DNA from: DATDAH01 sp963725155
GTDB taxonomy: Bacteria > Actinomycetota > Acidimicrobiia > Acidimicrobiales > DATDAH01
DNA length: 64,000 nt
NCBI GenBank assembly: GCA_963725155.1
Contig: CAVRXU010000005.1
Span: 310,001 to 374,000 of the forward strand
Direction: 5' to 3'
A program made the position numbers and the translations under genes. Below are positions 41,911 through 50,304 of the stretch, piece after piece. A model generated the notes under the pieces. That model was not told where the DNA came from, did not search any database, and saw only the letters and a list, made by a program, of their open reading frames with translations. The first letter of the stretch is position 1; each line of letters opens with the position of its first letter.

Positions 41911-42279
41911 ATGACGATCAGCGTCCTCTTCCTCGTGGGCCGGTTTTTGTTCGCGGTGCCCTTCGTGATGCTCGGGACGGAGTGCCTCCTGACCGCCGAT
42001 GCCCGCGGCATCGAGCGCTGGTGGGGCCTGGTCGGCCTCATCGGGGCGGTGGGCGTGGTCATCGGCGTGTGGGGCGACATCGCCGCCCTGGTCGTCGGCG
42101 TGGCCGTGGTGGGTGGCGGCATCGTCGAGGGGCGGATGGCCGAGGCCACCGACGCCACACGCGTCCGCCTCGTCGGCCTTCTGGGCGGCGCCCTCGTGGT
42201 CGCCGCCTTCTACATCGCAGTCGGCTCGGCCCTGAACCTCGTCCTGACCGACCCCGTCCTCGATCTCGACCTGCGCTGA
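41911..42279 (+). CDS. Small membrane protein, DoxX-like
   Basis: A 122-aa protein with four predicted membrane segments (about residues 5-22, 37-55, 57-75 and 91-112). The start FLVGRFLFAVPFVMLG resembles the first helix of DoxX/SURF4-like proteins (GRxLFa.iFi.sG), but the rest is too general to be sure. Function unknown. ATG 41911 sits behind a leaderless -10-like box shared with mmsA. Confidence 0.65.
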   Translation: MTISVLFLVGRFLFAVPFVMLGTECLLTADARGIERWWGLVGLIGAVGVVIGVWGDIAALVVGVAVVGGGIVEGRMAEATDATRVRLVGLLGGALVVAAFYIAVGSALNLVLTDPVLDLDLR

Positions 42280-42292
42280 GCGACGCCATCGG

Positions 42293-42298
42293 TACGAT
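42293..42298 (+). promoter_or_regulatory. -10 box of the tRNA-Gln gene
   Basis: TACGAT lies 11 nt before the first base of the tRNA. Confidence 0.4.
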
Positions 42299-42309
42299 CC
42301 CCTGACCCT

Positions 42310-42381
42310 TGGGGGATAGTTCAACCGGCAGAACACCAGGTTTTGGTCCTGGGAATCGGGGTTCGAGTCCCTGTCCCCCAG
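42310..42381 (+). tRNA. tRNA-Gln (anticodon TTG)
   Basis: A full cloverleaf of 72 nt. The acceptor stem pairs TGGGGGA with TCCCCCA, the anticodon stem CCAGG with CCTGG around the loop TTTTGGT, so the anticodon is TTG (reads CAA/CAG). The T arm is CGGGG-TTCGAGT-CCCTG. The discriminator base is G at 42381 and the CCA end is not encoded. Confidence 0.95.
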
Positions 42382-42560
42382 CAACGTCGGCGGCGGGACC
42401 CTCGTCGAGGTCGATGGCTCGCCATCCGCTACCTCCTCCTCGCCCGATCCCTTCCGAAACGGCGGCAGTGGGTCAGGCCGACCGTGACCAACTGACGCAA
42501 TTTCGCAAAAGGTGGGCAGGGTCCGTCGCAGGGGGCGGGCCGACTGGCTAGAACAGGGAC
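42382..42560. other. Intergenic between tRNA-Gln and glmU
   Basis: 179 nt. It ends with TAGAAC (42549-42554), 6 nt before the glmU ATG, a probable leaderless -10 box. An AT-richer patch (AATTTCGCAAAAGG, near 42499) is the only other feature; I see no gene. Confidence 0.4.
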
Positions 42561-43664
42561 ATGACCTCACGCCCGCTGTCGGCGATCGTGCTCGCCGCCG
42601 GCGAGGGCACCCGCATGAAGTCGGACCGGCCCAAGCCGCTGCACCTGCTGTGCGGGCGCCCGATGCTGACCTACGTGCTCGACGCCCTGGGTGGCTGCGA
42701 GCTGGATCGGGTCGTCATCGTCGTCGGCCACCACGCCGAGCGGGTCACCAAGCGCCTGCAGGACGAGGGCCCCGACCTGCTCATCAGCTTCGTGGAGCAG
42801 GAGGTCCAGCGGGGCACCGGCGACGCCGTGAGCGTCGGCCTCACCGGCTTCCCGGACGACCCGTTGGACGAGGACGACGGCGAGGTCCTCGTGCTGCCGG
42901 GCGACACCCCGCTGCTCCAGCCGGCCACGATCGCCGCCCTCGTGGCCGTTCACCGTGAGCGAAACGCGGCGTGCACCGTGCTCAGCGCAGTCGTGTCCGA
43001 CCCGAGCGGCTACGGCCGGGTGGTGCGGGGTCGTGACGACCGGGTGATGCGCATCGTGGAGGACCGTGACGCCGACGCCGACGAGCGGGCGATCACCGAG
43101 ATCAACACCTCGATCTACTGCTTCCGGCGCAGCGTGCTGGCTCCGGCCCTGCGCCGCACCAGCCCCGAGAACGCCCAGGGCGAGTACTACCTGACCGACG
43201 TGGTCCAGGTGCTGGCCGAGGCCGGCTACCCGGTGGCGTCGCTCGTCGTCGACGACGAGGTCGAGGCCGCCGGAATCAACGACCGGGTCCAGCTCGCCGC
43301 CGCCGAGGCCGTGTTGCGGCGCCGGACCGCCGACAAGTGGCTCCGGGCCGGCGTCACCATGATCGACCCCGATCGCATCGCGCTGGACACCACGGTGCGG
43401 CTGGGTACCGACGTCACCCTCTTCCCCGGGACCCTGCTCCAGGGCGAGACGGTGGTCGGCGACCATGCCGAGATCGGCCCGGACACCCGCCTGGTCGACT
43501 GCGTGGTCGGTGAGAACGCCCGCCTCGAGCAGGTCGTGGGGCGCGACGCCGAGATCGGTGCCGGCGCCGTCGTCGGCCCGTTCGCGGTGCTCGAGCCCGG
43601 CTCCCAGATCCCTTCGGGAGCACGGACCGGCCCGTTCTACACTGCGACCGCTGACGACGACTGA
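42561..43664 (+). CDS. glmU: UDP-N-acetylglucosamine pyrophosphorylase, GlmU-like, short C-terminal domain
   Basis: N-terminal uridyltransferase of GlmU (about residues 1-240), with the LAAGEGTRMKSDRPKPLH signature, QRGTGDAV, GDTPLL, and GYGRVVR and NTSIYCF segments. It then begins the left-handed beta-helix (VTMIDPDRIALDTTVRLGTDV) but stops at residue 367, where normal GlmU has about 460-490. The acetyltransferase active-site region with its conserved Lys, His and Asn is missing. prs begins 9 nt later, so no remnant is left. It may need a separate glucosamine-1-phosphate acetyltransferase. ATG 42561 has a leaderless -10 box. Confidence 0.88.
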   Translation: MTSRPLSAIVLAAGEGTRMKSDRPKPLHLLCGRPMLTYVLDALGGCELDRVVIVVGHHAERVTKRLQDEGPDLLISFVEQEVQRGTGDAVSVGLTGFPDDPLDEDDGEVLVLPGDTPLLQPATIAALVAVHRERNAACTVLSAVVSDPSGYGRVVRGRDDRVMRIVEDRDADADERAITEINTSIYCFRRSVLAPALRRTSPENAQGEYYLTDVVQVLAEAGYPVASLVVDDEVEAAGINDRVQLAAAEAVLRRRTADKWLRAGVTMIDPDRIALDTTVRLGTDVTLFPGTLLQGETVVGDHAEIGPDTRLVDCVVGENARLEQVVGRDAEIGAGAVVGPFAVLEPGSQIPSGARTGPFYTATADDD

Positions 43665-43673
43665 GGGCCGCGC

Positions 43674-44666
43674 GTGAAGATCATCGAGGTGCCGACCACC
43701 AAGCAGCTCTACGTGGTCTCCGGCCGGTCGCACCTCCCGTTGGCGGTGGAGATCGCAGACTGCCTCGGGGTCGAGTTGGGCGAGCCCAACCTCTCCGAGT
43801 TCGCCAACGGTGAGATCCACTGTCGCTACAACGAGTCCATCCGGGGCGCCGACGTCTTCATCGTCCAGTCCCACACCCACCTCGACGGGCTGACCCTCAA
43901 CGACTCGCTGATGGAGCAGCTGATCATGGTCGACGCCGCCAAGCGGGCCTCGGCCAAGCGCATCAGCGTGGTCTGCCCCTACTACGGCTACGCCCGCCAG
44001 GACCGCAAGGCGGAGGGTCGTGAGCCCATCAGCGCCAAGCTGGTGGCCGACCTGTTCCGGGCCGCCGGGGCCACTCGCCTGATCAGCGTCGACCTGCACT
44101 CCGGCCAGATCCAGGGCTTCTTCGATGGTCCGGTGGACCACCTGACCGCCGCTCCCGTCCTCATCGACTACTGCCACCAGGACCTGCCCGACAACCTGGT
44201 CATCGTGTCGCCGGACACCGGACGGGTGAAGGTGGCCGAGAAGTACGCCAACAAGCTCGGGGCCGACATCGCCATCGTCCACAAGCGCCACGTGGCCGGC
44301 CAGAAGAACGCGGTCGAGGCTCGCGAAGTGATCGGCGTCGTGGAGGGCCGACCGTGCGTCGTGCTCGACGACATGATCGACACCGCGGGCACGATCGTGG
44401 CCGCCGCCGAACTGCTCATCGAGCGGGGGGCCAGCGAGGTCTGGGCCATGGCCACCCACGGCCTCTTCTCGGGCCCGGCTGTGGACCGGCTGAAGAACTC
44501 CAAGATCGACAAGGTCGTGGTCACCAACACCCTGCCGCTGCCGCCGGAGAAGCAGTTCGACAAGGTCGAGGTCCTCTCGGTCGCTCCCGTGATCGCGAAG
44601 GCCATCCGGGCCGTGTTCGAGGACAACTCCGTGTCGGAGATCTTCGACGGCGAGAACCTCAGCTGA
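43674..44666 (+). CDS. prs: Ribose-phosphate pyrophosphokinase (PRPP synthetase)
   Basis: Makes PRPP from ribose 5-phosphate and ATP. The 330-aa protein has FANGEIHCRYNESIRGADVF, CPYYGYARQDRK, VDLHSGQIQGFF and the PRPP loop VVLDDMIDTAGTI. GTG 43674 lies 9 nt after glmU, as in many actinobacteria. PRPP would feed Upp and the other salvage enzymes in this window. Confidence 0.95.
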   Translation: MKIIEVPTTKQLYVVSGRSHLPLAVEIADCLGVELGEPNLSEFANGEIHCRYNESIRGADVFIVQSHTHLDGLTLNDSLMEQLIMVDAAKRASAKRISVVCPYYGYARQDRKAEGREPISAKLVADLFRAAGATRLISVDLHSGQIQGFFDGPVDHLTAAPVLIDYCHQDLPDNLVIVSPDTGRVKVAEKYANKLGADIAIVHKRHVAGQKNAVEAREVIGVVEGRPCVVLDDMIDTAGTIVAAAELLIERGASEVWAMATHGLFSGPAVDRLKNSKIDKVVVTNTLPLPPEKQFDKVEVLSVAPVIAKAIRAVFEDNSVSEIFDGENLS

Positions 44667-44687
44667 CGGCTCGGCGTCTTCCGCCGG

Positions 44688-44693
44688 TAGCCT
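44688..44693 (+). promoter_or_regulatory. Probable -10 box of rplY
   Basis: TAGCCT, giving a leader of about 34 nt with CGGAG 5 nt before ATG 44734. Confidence 0.4.
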
Positions 44694-44733
44694 TCCGGGT
44701 CGCTTCTCTCCACCCTGAACACGGAGTTCCCTG

Positions 44734-45432
44734 ATGGACGTCACCCTCACCGCTGAGACCGGCCGCGCGCTCGGTAGCCGCTCCTCGCGTCGCCTCCTCC
44801 GGGACGGCAAGGTGCCGGCCGTCGTGTACGGCCTGGACCGGGACACCGTCGCCGTGGCCGTCGAGTGGCCCTCCCTGCGGGCCGCCCTGACCACTGACGC
44901 CGGCCTCAACGCCCTGATCACCCTGGATGTGGACGGACACGAGGACCTGACCATCGTCAAGGACCTGCAGCGGGACCCGGTCCGTCGTGCGGTCGTCCAC
45001 GTCGACTTCCTGCGGGTGTCTCGTGACGTCGAGATCGAGGTCGAAGTCCCGATCGTGCTCGAGGGCCACGCCGAGAAGGTCGAGCGGGAGGACGGCACCG
45101 TCTCCCACCTGCTCTTCACCCTCTCGGTCTACGCCAAGCCGGGCGCCATCCCGAACGAGCTCACCGTCGACGTCTCCGACATGGAGCTGCACGACTCGAT
45201 CCGGGTCGGCGACCTGACCCTGCCCAGCGGTGTCCGCACCGAGGTGGACGAGGACGAGGTCATCGTCAGCGCCCAGATCAGCCGCGAGACCATCGAGGTG
45301 GCTGAAGAGGAGGAGTTCGCCGAGGCCCTGGACGAGCTCGCGGAGGCCGCGGCCGAAGCAGGCGAAGGTGGCGACGGCGACCAGGCCGCTGGTGGCGACG
45401 ACTCGGGCGGCGACGCCTCCGACGAGGGTTAG
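44734..45432 (+). CDS. rplY: 50S ribosomal protein bL25/general stress protein Ctc
   Basis: 5S rRNA-binding protein of the long Ctc type. The N-terminal L25 domain (RALGSRSSRRLLRDGKVPAVVYG, then LQRDPVRRAVVHVDFLRV) is followed by a beta-rich TL5/Ctc C-terminal domain. A very acidic, Gly-rich tail (about residues 190-232) is typical of actinobacteria. It is 232 aa. It lies between prs and pth, as in M. tuberculosis. Confidence 0.95.
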   Translation: MDVTLTAETGRALGSRSSRRLLRDGKVPAVVYGLDRDTVAVAVEWPSLRAALTTDAGLNALITLDVDGHEDLTIVKDLQRDPVRRAVVHVDFLRVSRDVEIEVEVPIVLEGHAEKVEREDGTVSHLLFTLSVYAKPGAIPNELTVDVSDMELHDSIRVGDLTLPSGVRTEVDEDEVIVSAQISRETIEVAEEEEFAEALDELAEAAAEAGEGGDGDQAAGGDDSGGDASDEG

Positions 45433-45435
45433 TCG

Positions 45436-46056
45436 GTGCGCCGCCGCGGCGCGCGCGGCGCGCGCCGAGGCACGCCGGCCGATCTGCTGGTCGTCGGCTT
45501 GGCCAACCCGGGGAAGGACTACGAGGGCACCCGGCACAACGTCGGCGCCGCCGCGGTCCGCCTCCTGGCCGAGCGCCACGGGGCACGTCTGAAGGGCCTC
45601 CGGGGCGTGCCCGCGCTGATCGACGAGGTCAACGTGGCCGGTCGTCGCCTGGCCTTGGCCGTCCCGACCACCTACATGAACGAGTCGGGTCAGGCCGTGC
45701 GCCCCCTCGTCCGTCGTTTCGGCCTCGAGGACGACCTCGTGAAGCTGGTCGTGGTCCACGACGAGCTCGATCTGCCCCCCGGTCGCCTCAAGGTCAAGGT
45801 CGGCGGGGGACTGGCGGGCAACAACGGTCTCCGCTCCATCCGGGACCACCTGCACTCGCCCGACTTCCTGCGGGTCCGCATCGGCGTCGGCAAGCCCCCC
45901 TCGAAGGAGCGGGGCGCCGACCACGTCCTGTCCCGGCCCGGCAAGCGGGAGGGCCTGGAGTTGGAGATCGCCGTGCAGGAGGCCGCCGACGCGGTCGAGG
46001 TGATCCTGGCCGAGGGGGTCGAGCGGGCGATGGAACGGGTCAACGCCCGGGAGTGA
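45436..46056 (+). CDS. pth: Peptidyl-tRNA hydrolase
   Basis: Recycles peptidyl-tRNA by cutting the ester bond. The 206-aa protein has VGLANPGKDYEGTRHNVG (catalytic His in RHN), TYMNESGQAV, VVHDELDLPPGRLKVKVGGG and GNNGLRSI. The first 14 residues are basic and extra. GTG 45436 follows the rplY stop by 3 nt; a later start cannot be excluded since family members usually begin near LLVVGLANPG. Confidence 0.95.
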   Translation: MRRRGARGARRGTPADLLVVGLANPGKDYEGTRHNVGAAAVRLLAERHGARLKGLRGVPALIDEVNVAGRRLALAVPTTYMNESGQAVRPLVRRFGLEDDLVKLVVVHDELDLPPGRLKVKVGGGLAGNNGLRSIRDHLHSPDFLRVRIGVGKPPSKERGADHVLSRPGKREGLELEIAVQEAADAVEVILAEGVERAMERVNARE

Positions 46057-46199
46057 CGAGAAGCACGTCCGTCACATTCGCTCCGCTCCGCTCCGCCGGC
46101 TCCGCCGATGCCGCCGGTCTGGGGCGCTGCTGCGCTCCGCTCCGCAGCCTCGCTCGACGGCGCCACCGCACGTCGGTGGGGCGGCCCTAGATTCGGGCG
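46057..46199. other. Intergenic between pth and mfd with tandem CTCCG and two hairpins
   Basis: 143 nt. It holds a CTCCG-rich tract (46080-46110), a stem GCTGCG/CGCAGC (46129-46148) and a stem CCACCG/CGGTGG (46163-46179), any of which could end pth transcription. TAGATT (46188-46193) lies 6 nt before the mfd GTG, a leaderless -10 box. Confidence 0.45.
46188..46193 (+). promoter_or_regulatory. -10 box of leaderless mfd
   Basis: TAGATT lies 6 nt before GTG 46200. Confidence 0.5.
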
Positions 46200-49100
46200 G
46201 TGACCCTCCGCTCGCTCCCCGCGCTGCTGCGGGACGAGCCCGTCCTGGCCGAGGTCCTCGGCGCCACCACGACGACCCTGACCGTCCCGGAGGCGGCCCG
46301 GGCCATCTTCGTCGCCGGCCTGGCCGAGATCTCCAGCCGCCACCCCATCGTGGTGGCCACCCCCACCAGCACCGAGGCCGAGCGCCTGGCCCACGACCTG
46401 CGGGTCTTCTGCGGTGAGGACGGGGTCGACGTGTTCCCCGCTTGGGAGACGCTTCCGTTCGAGCGGGTCAGCCCGGCGGTGGAGACGATGGGTCGCCGGC
46501 TGCGCACCATCTGGCACCTCACGGACCCCGACCAGGCCCCCCGGATCGTGGTCGCTCCCATCCGTGCGCTGGTCCAGCGCCTCGGCCCCCACGTCGAGGA
46601 CATTGCCCCGGTGGTCATCCGAGCCGGCTCCCAGGTCGACCAGGAGGCCTTGGTCACCGAGCTGGTCCACCTCGGGTACCGCCGGGAGTACCAGGTCGAG
46701 CACCGGGGCGAGGTCGCCGTCCGGGGCTCGATCGTCGACGTCTTCCCGTCAACCGCCGACCAGCCCGTGCGCATCGACCTCTGGGGGGACGAGGTCGACC
46801 GCCTCAGCGAGTTCTCGGTGGCCGACCAGCGCTCCACGACCGAGCGCACCGAGGTCCAGCTCTTCGCCTGCCGGGAGCTCCTGCCCACCGCGGACGTGCG
46901 GGAGAGGGCCGCCGCCCTCGTCGCCGCCGAGCCGTGGGGCCGCGAGCAGTGGGACCGCCTGGCCGAGGGCCAGACCTTCGACGGGATGGAGTCCTGGCTG
47001 CCTTGGCTGGCCGGCGACGAACGGTTGTTGGCCGATCTGCTCCCGGACAACGCCCTCATGCTGCTGGTCGAGCCCGCCCGCATGCGGGACCGGGCCGCCG
47101 ACCTGCTGGCTGACGAGACCGACCTGGCGACCACGCTGGCCCAGACGTGGGAGGCGGGGGACCGGACCTTCCCCCAACTCCACCTCGACTTCGACCGACT
47201 CCTGGCCCACACCGAGGCCCCGGTCTGGTCGCTCACCCCCGTGCCCGAGGGCCCGTCGTCGCCCGAGGTCATGGCCTCGGCGTGGGACCCGGTCATCGGT
47301 GACGGGACGGTTCTCGCCAAGCAGCTGCAGGGCCTCCTGGCCGACGACTACCGACTCGTCATCGCCGCCGACGGGGACGGCAGCGCCGACCGCATGGTCG
47401 AGGTCCTGGCCGAGCACGACGTCCTCGTCGGCCGACACACGACGGGCGACGATCCGCTGCCGGCGCCGCGCACCGGCATCGCCACGGTGGCCCCGCTGGA
47501 GCGAGGGTTCGTCCTCCCGGGGGCCAAGCTGGCGGTGCTCACCGAGCGCGACATCACCGGTCGGCGCCGGGCCCACCGCCCCGCCCGCCCCCGTCAGCGC
47601 GACGCCCGAGGCTTCTTCGACGACCTCAAAGAGGGCGACTACGTCGTCCATCACCAGCACGGCGTGGCCCGCTACGGGGGCATGGTCCGCCGGGCCATCG
47701 CCGGCCACGAGCGGGACTACCTGGTCCTGGAGTACCGCAGCGGTGACCGGCTCTACGTCCCGTCGGACCAGATCGATGTGGTCCGCCACTACACCGGCGG
47801 CGACAGTCCGTCACTCAGCCGCCTCAACGGCTCGGACTGGCAGAAGACCAAGGCCCGGGTGCGCTCGGCCGTCGCCGAGATCGCCCAGGAGCTGGTGGTC
47901 CTGTACCAGAAGCGGATCACCAGCCCGGGCACCGTCTTCGGCCCGGACACGCCGTGGCAGGACGAGCTCGAGGCCGCCTTCCCTTACCGGGAGACACCGG
48001 ACCAGCTGGCTGCCATCGAGGCCGTGAAGGCGGACATGGAAGCCGCGGCCCCGATGGACCGCCTGGTGTGCGGCGATGTCGGCTTCGGCAAGACCGAGGT
48101 TGCCATCCGGGCCGCCTTCAAGGCGGTCCAGGAGGGGATGCAGGTCGCCGTCCTGGTGCCGACCACCCTGCTGGCCCAGCAGCACGGCCAGACCTTCGGC
48201 GACCGCTTGGCGCCGTATCCGATCCGGGTCGAGGTCCTCAGCCGCTTCCTCACGTCGAGCCAGCAGAAGTCGGTCATCGAAGGCATCGGGCTCGGGTCCG
48301 TCGACCTGGTGATCGGCACCCATCGCCTGCTCTCCGGTGACGTGCGCTTTGCCAACCTCGGCCTGCTCATCGTGGACGAGGAGCAGCGCTTCGGCGTCAG
48401 CCACAAGGAGGCCATCAAGGAGTTCCGGGCCGATGTCGACGTGCTCACGCTGAGCGCCACCCCCATCCCGCGGACCCTGGAGATGAGCCTCACCGGCATC
48501 CGGGACCTGTCGATCATCAACACCCCGCCAGCCGACCGCCAGCCCATCCTCACCTACGTCGGCGACTACGACGAGCGGGCCGTGGCCGAGTCCATCCGGC
48601 GGGAGCTGCTTCGGGAGGGCCAGGTCTTCTTCGTCCACAACCGGGTGGAGGACATCGAGCACGTGGCCCGGGGCCTGAAGGAGCTGGTCCCCGAGGCCCG
48701 CATCGCCATCGCCCACGGGCAGATGGACGAGGGCAGCCTGGAACGGGTCGTCATCGACTTCTGGGAGGGTCAGTACGACGTGCTGGTGTGCACGACGATC
48801 ATCGAGTCGGGCATCGACATGCCCACGGTCAACACCCTGGTCGTCGACCGGGCGGACCTCCTGGGTCTCGGCCAGCTCCACCAGATCCGGGGCCGGGTGG
48901 GCCGGGCCGGTCAGCGGGCGTACGCCTACCTCTTCACCCCACCGGACCGTTCGCTGAGTGAGGACGCCTACGAGCGCCTCCGCACGATCGGTGAGTCCAC
49001 CGAGCTGGGCTCGGGCTTCAAGATCGCCATGCGAGACCTCGAGATGCGCGGCGCGGGCAACCTGCTCGGGACCGGTCAGTCCGGCCACATCGCTGCCGTG

Positions 49101-49646
49101 GGCTATGACCTCTACTGCCAGATGGTCACCGAGGCGGTCGCCGAGCTGAAGGGCGAGGAGGTCCGGGAGCCGGCCGAGGTGAAGCTGGACCTGCCTCTCG
49201 ACGCCAACCTGTCGGCGGATTACGTGCCCAAGGAAGAGCTGCGCCTGGAGGCGTACCGCCGCTTGGCCTCGGTCACCGACCCGGCTGAGGTGGCCGACAT
49301 CCGGGTTGAGTGGGAGGACCGGTATGGCCCCGTGCCGGAGGCCGCCATCGCCCTGCTCGACGTCGCCCGCCTCCGTGCCGTCTGCCAGCGGGCGGGGATC
49401 ACCGACGTCGTCGTGACCCGCAACCAGGCCTTCTCGGGGCCGTCCCATGTGGCCAAGCTCGGCCCGCTGGACTTGACCGAGAGCAAGCAGATCCGCCTCC
49501 AGCGCCTGCTGCCGAAGGCGGTCTACAAGGAGGACACCGGCGAGCTGCAGGTCCCGGTCTCCAAGCCGGAGGACGTGGGCCCAGCCCTCATCGCCCTGCT
49601 CGACGAGCTGGTCCCGGCCGCCCCGCTGGTTCCGGCGGGCGCCTGA
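46200..49646 (+). CDS. mfd: Transcription-repair coupling factor
   Basis: DNA translocase that removes stalled RNA polymerase and recruits UvrABC. The 1148-aa protein has the UvrB-like N-terminus (AETLPFERV-like WETLPFERVSP), the RNA polymerase interaction domain starting near residue 478 (GDYVVHHQHGVARYGG), the helicase with Walker A GDVGFGKTE (about 625) and DEEQRFG (about 726), the TRG motif region (LHQIRGRVGRAGQRAYAYLF) and the C-terminal TRCF domain (about 1000-1110). Length and order are normal. Confidence 0.97.
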   Translation: MTLRSLPALLRDEPVLAEVLGATTTTLTVPEAARAIFVAGLAEISSRHPIVVATPTSTEAERLAHDLRVFCGEDGVDVFPAWETLPFERVSPAVETMGRRLRTIWHLTDPDQAPRIVVAPIRALVQRLGPHVEDIAPVVIRAGSQVDQEALVTELVHLGYRREYQVEHRGEVAVRGSIVDVFPSTADQPVRIDLWGDEVDRLSEFSVADQRSTTERTEVQLFACRELLPTADVRERAAALVAAEPWGREQWDRLAEGQTFDGMESWLPWLAGDERLLADLLPDNALMLLVEPARMRDRAADLLADETDLATTLAQTWEAGDRTFPQLHLDFDRLLAHTEAPVWSLTPVPEGPSSPEVMASAWDPVIGDGTVLAKQLQGLLADDYRLVIAADGDGSADRMVEVLAEHDVLVGRHTTGDDPLPAPRTGIATVAPLERGFVLPGAKLAVLTERDITGRRRAHRPARPRQRDARGFFDDLKEGDYVVHHQHGVARYGGMVRRAIAGHERDYLVLEYRSGDRLYVPSDQIDVVRHYTGGDSPSLSRLNGSDWQKTKARVRSAVAEIAQELVVLYQKRITSPGTVFGPDTPWQDELEAAFPYRETPDQLAAIEAVKADMEAAAPMDRLVCGDVGFGKTEVAIRAAFKAVQEGMQVAVLVPTTLLAQQHGQTFGDRLAPYPIRVEVLSRFLTSSQQKSVIEGIGLGSVDLVIGTHRLLSGDVRFANLGLLIVDEEQRFGVSHKEAIKEFRADVDVLTLSATPIPRTLEMSLTGIRDLSIINTPPADRQPILTYVGDYDERAVAESIRRELLREGQVFFVHNRVEDIEHVARGLKELVPEARIAIAHGQMDEGSLERVVIDFWEGQYDVLVCTTIIESGIDMPTVNTLVVDRADLLGLGQLHQIRGRVGRAGQRAYAYLFTPPDRSLSEDAYERLRTIGESTELGSGFKIAMRDLEMRGAGNLLGTGQSGHIAAVGYDLYCQMVTEAVAELKGEEVREPAEVKLDLPLDANLSADYVPKEELRLEAYRRLASVTDPAEVADIRVEWEDRYGPVPEAAIALLDVARLRAVCQRAGITDVVVTRNQAFSGPSHVAKLGPLDLTESKQIRLQRLLPKAVYKEDTGELQVPVSKPEDVGPALIALLDELVPAAPLVPAGA

Positions 49647-49665
49647 TCCCTACGATCCCTCCTCA

Positions 49666-50304
49666 GTGAAGCGCCTTCTCGCCCTTGCCGCCGCTTGCCT
49701 GCTGTCCGTCAGCCTCTTCGGCTGTGCCCCCGAGGACCAAGCGGCGTTGACCGTCGACGGTGACGAGGTGCTGACGGTCGGCGAACTGGAGGAGCAGTTG
49801 GACGCCGTCGCCGAGAGTGACGACTTCCTGGCCGCCTATGACGCGCGGGGGGCGGGCACCGACACGATCTCGACGAGCTTCGTCACCACCATGCTGAACT
49901 TCAAGGTCTTGTCCGCCGTGCTGGAAGGCGAGTTGGCGGACCAGGGCATCGAGGTGAGCGACGACGACCGCAGCACGGCGGAGGACACGGTCACCCAGCT
50001 GCTCGAGGCTGGCGACCAGCAGACCCAGACCCCGCCCATCCAGGTGGACAAGGTGCCGGAGCCCTACTTCGACCTCCTGGTCGACCTCTACGGCAACTTC
50101 ATCGCTCTCACCGGCTCGTTCGAAGGCGACCCACAGGCGGCCCAGCAGGCTGCGCAGGCCCGCCTCGGCGAGCTCATGCCGGACGCCGACGTCGAGGTGA
50201 ACGAGCGCTACGGCACCTGGGACACCGAGACGAGCCGCGTGACGGCCCCCGAGGGCCCGGTCTCGGCGACGACCATCCCCGCCGCGCCGCTTCCCGCCGG
50301 TTGA
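49666..50304 (+). CDS. SurA-N-like lipoprotein
   Basis: A 212-aa lipoprotein with signal peptide and lipobox SLFGC (Cys20). The rest is helical and looks like a SurA N-terminal chaperone domain (LTVDGDEVLTVGELEEQLDAV ... VTTMLNFKVLSAVLEGELADQGIEVSDDD) without a prolyl isomerase domain. The sequence before the end (MPDADVEVNERYGTWD) is like that of PrsA/SurA folding factors. GTG 49666 has TACGAT 9 nt upstream. The stop overlaps mazG by 4 nt. In M. tuberculosis the lipoprotein next to mazG is LpqU, which is a different family. Confidence 0.75.
   Translation: MKRLLALAAACLLSVSLFGCAPEDQAALTVDGDEVLTVGELEEQLDAVAESDDFLAAYDARGAGTDTISTSFVTTMLNFKVLSAVLEGELADQGIEVSDDDRSTAEDTVTQLLEAGDQQTQTPPIQVDKVPEPYFDLLVDLYGNFIALTGSFEGDPQAAQQAAQARLGELMPDADVEVNERYGTWDTETSRVTAPEGPVSATTIPAAPLPAG

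Noticed and set aside
13862..42500. The 13-mer CCAACTGACGCAA occurs at 13862-13874 and 42488-42500.
   Set aside because: A shared 13-mer is expected by chance in 64 kb, and the flanks do not match.
46081..46115. CTCCG tandem tract as a possible CRISPR or minisatellite.
   Set aside because: The units are 5 bp, imperfect and few; there are no spacers and no cas genes.
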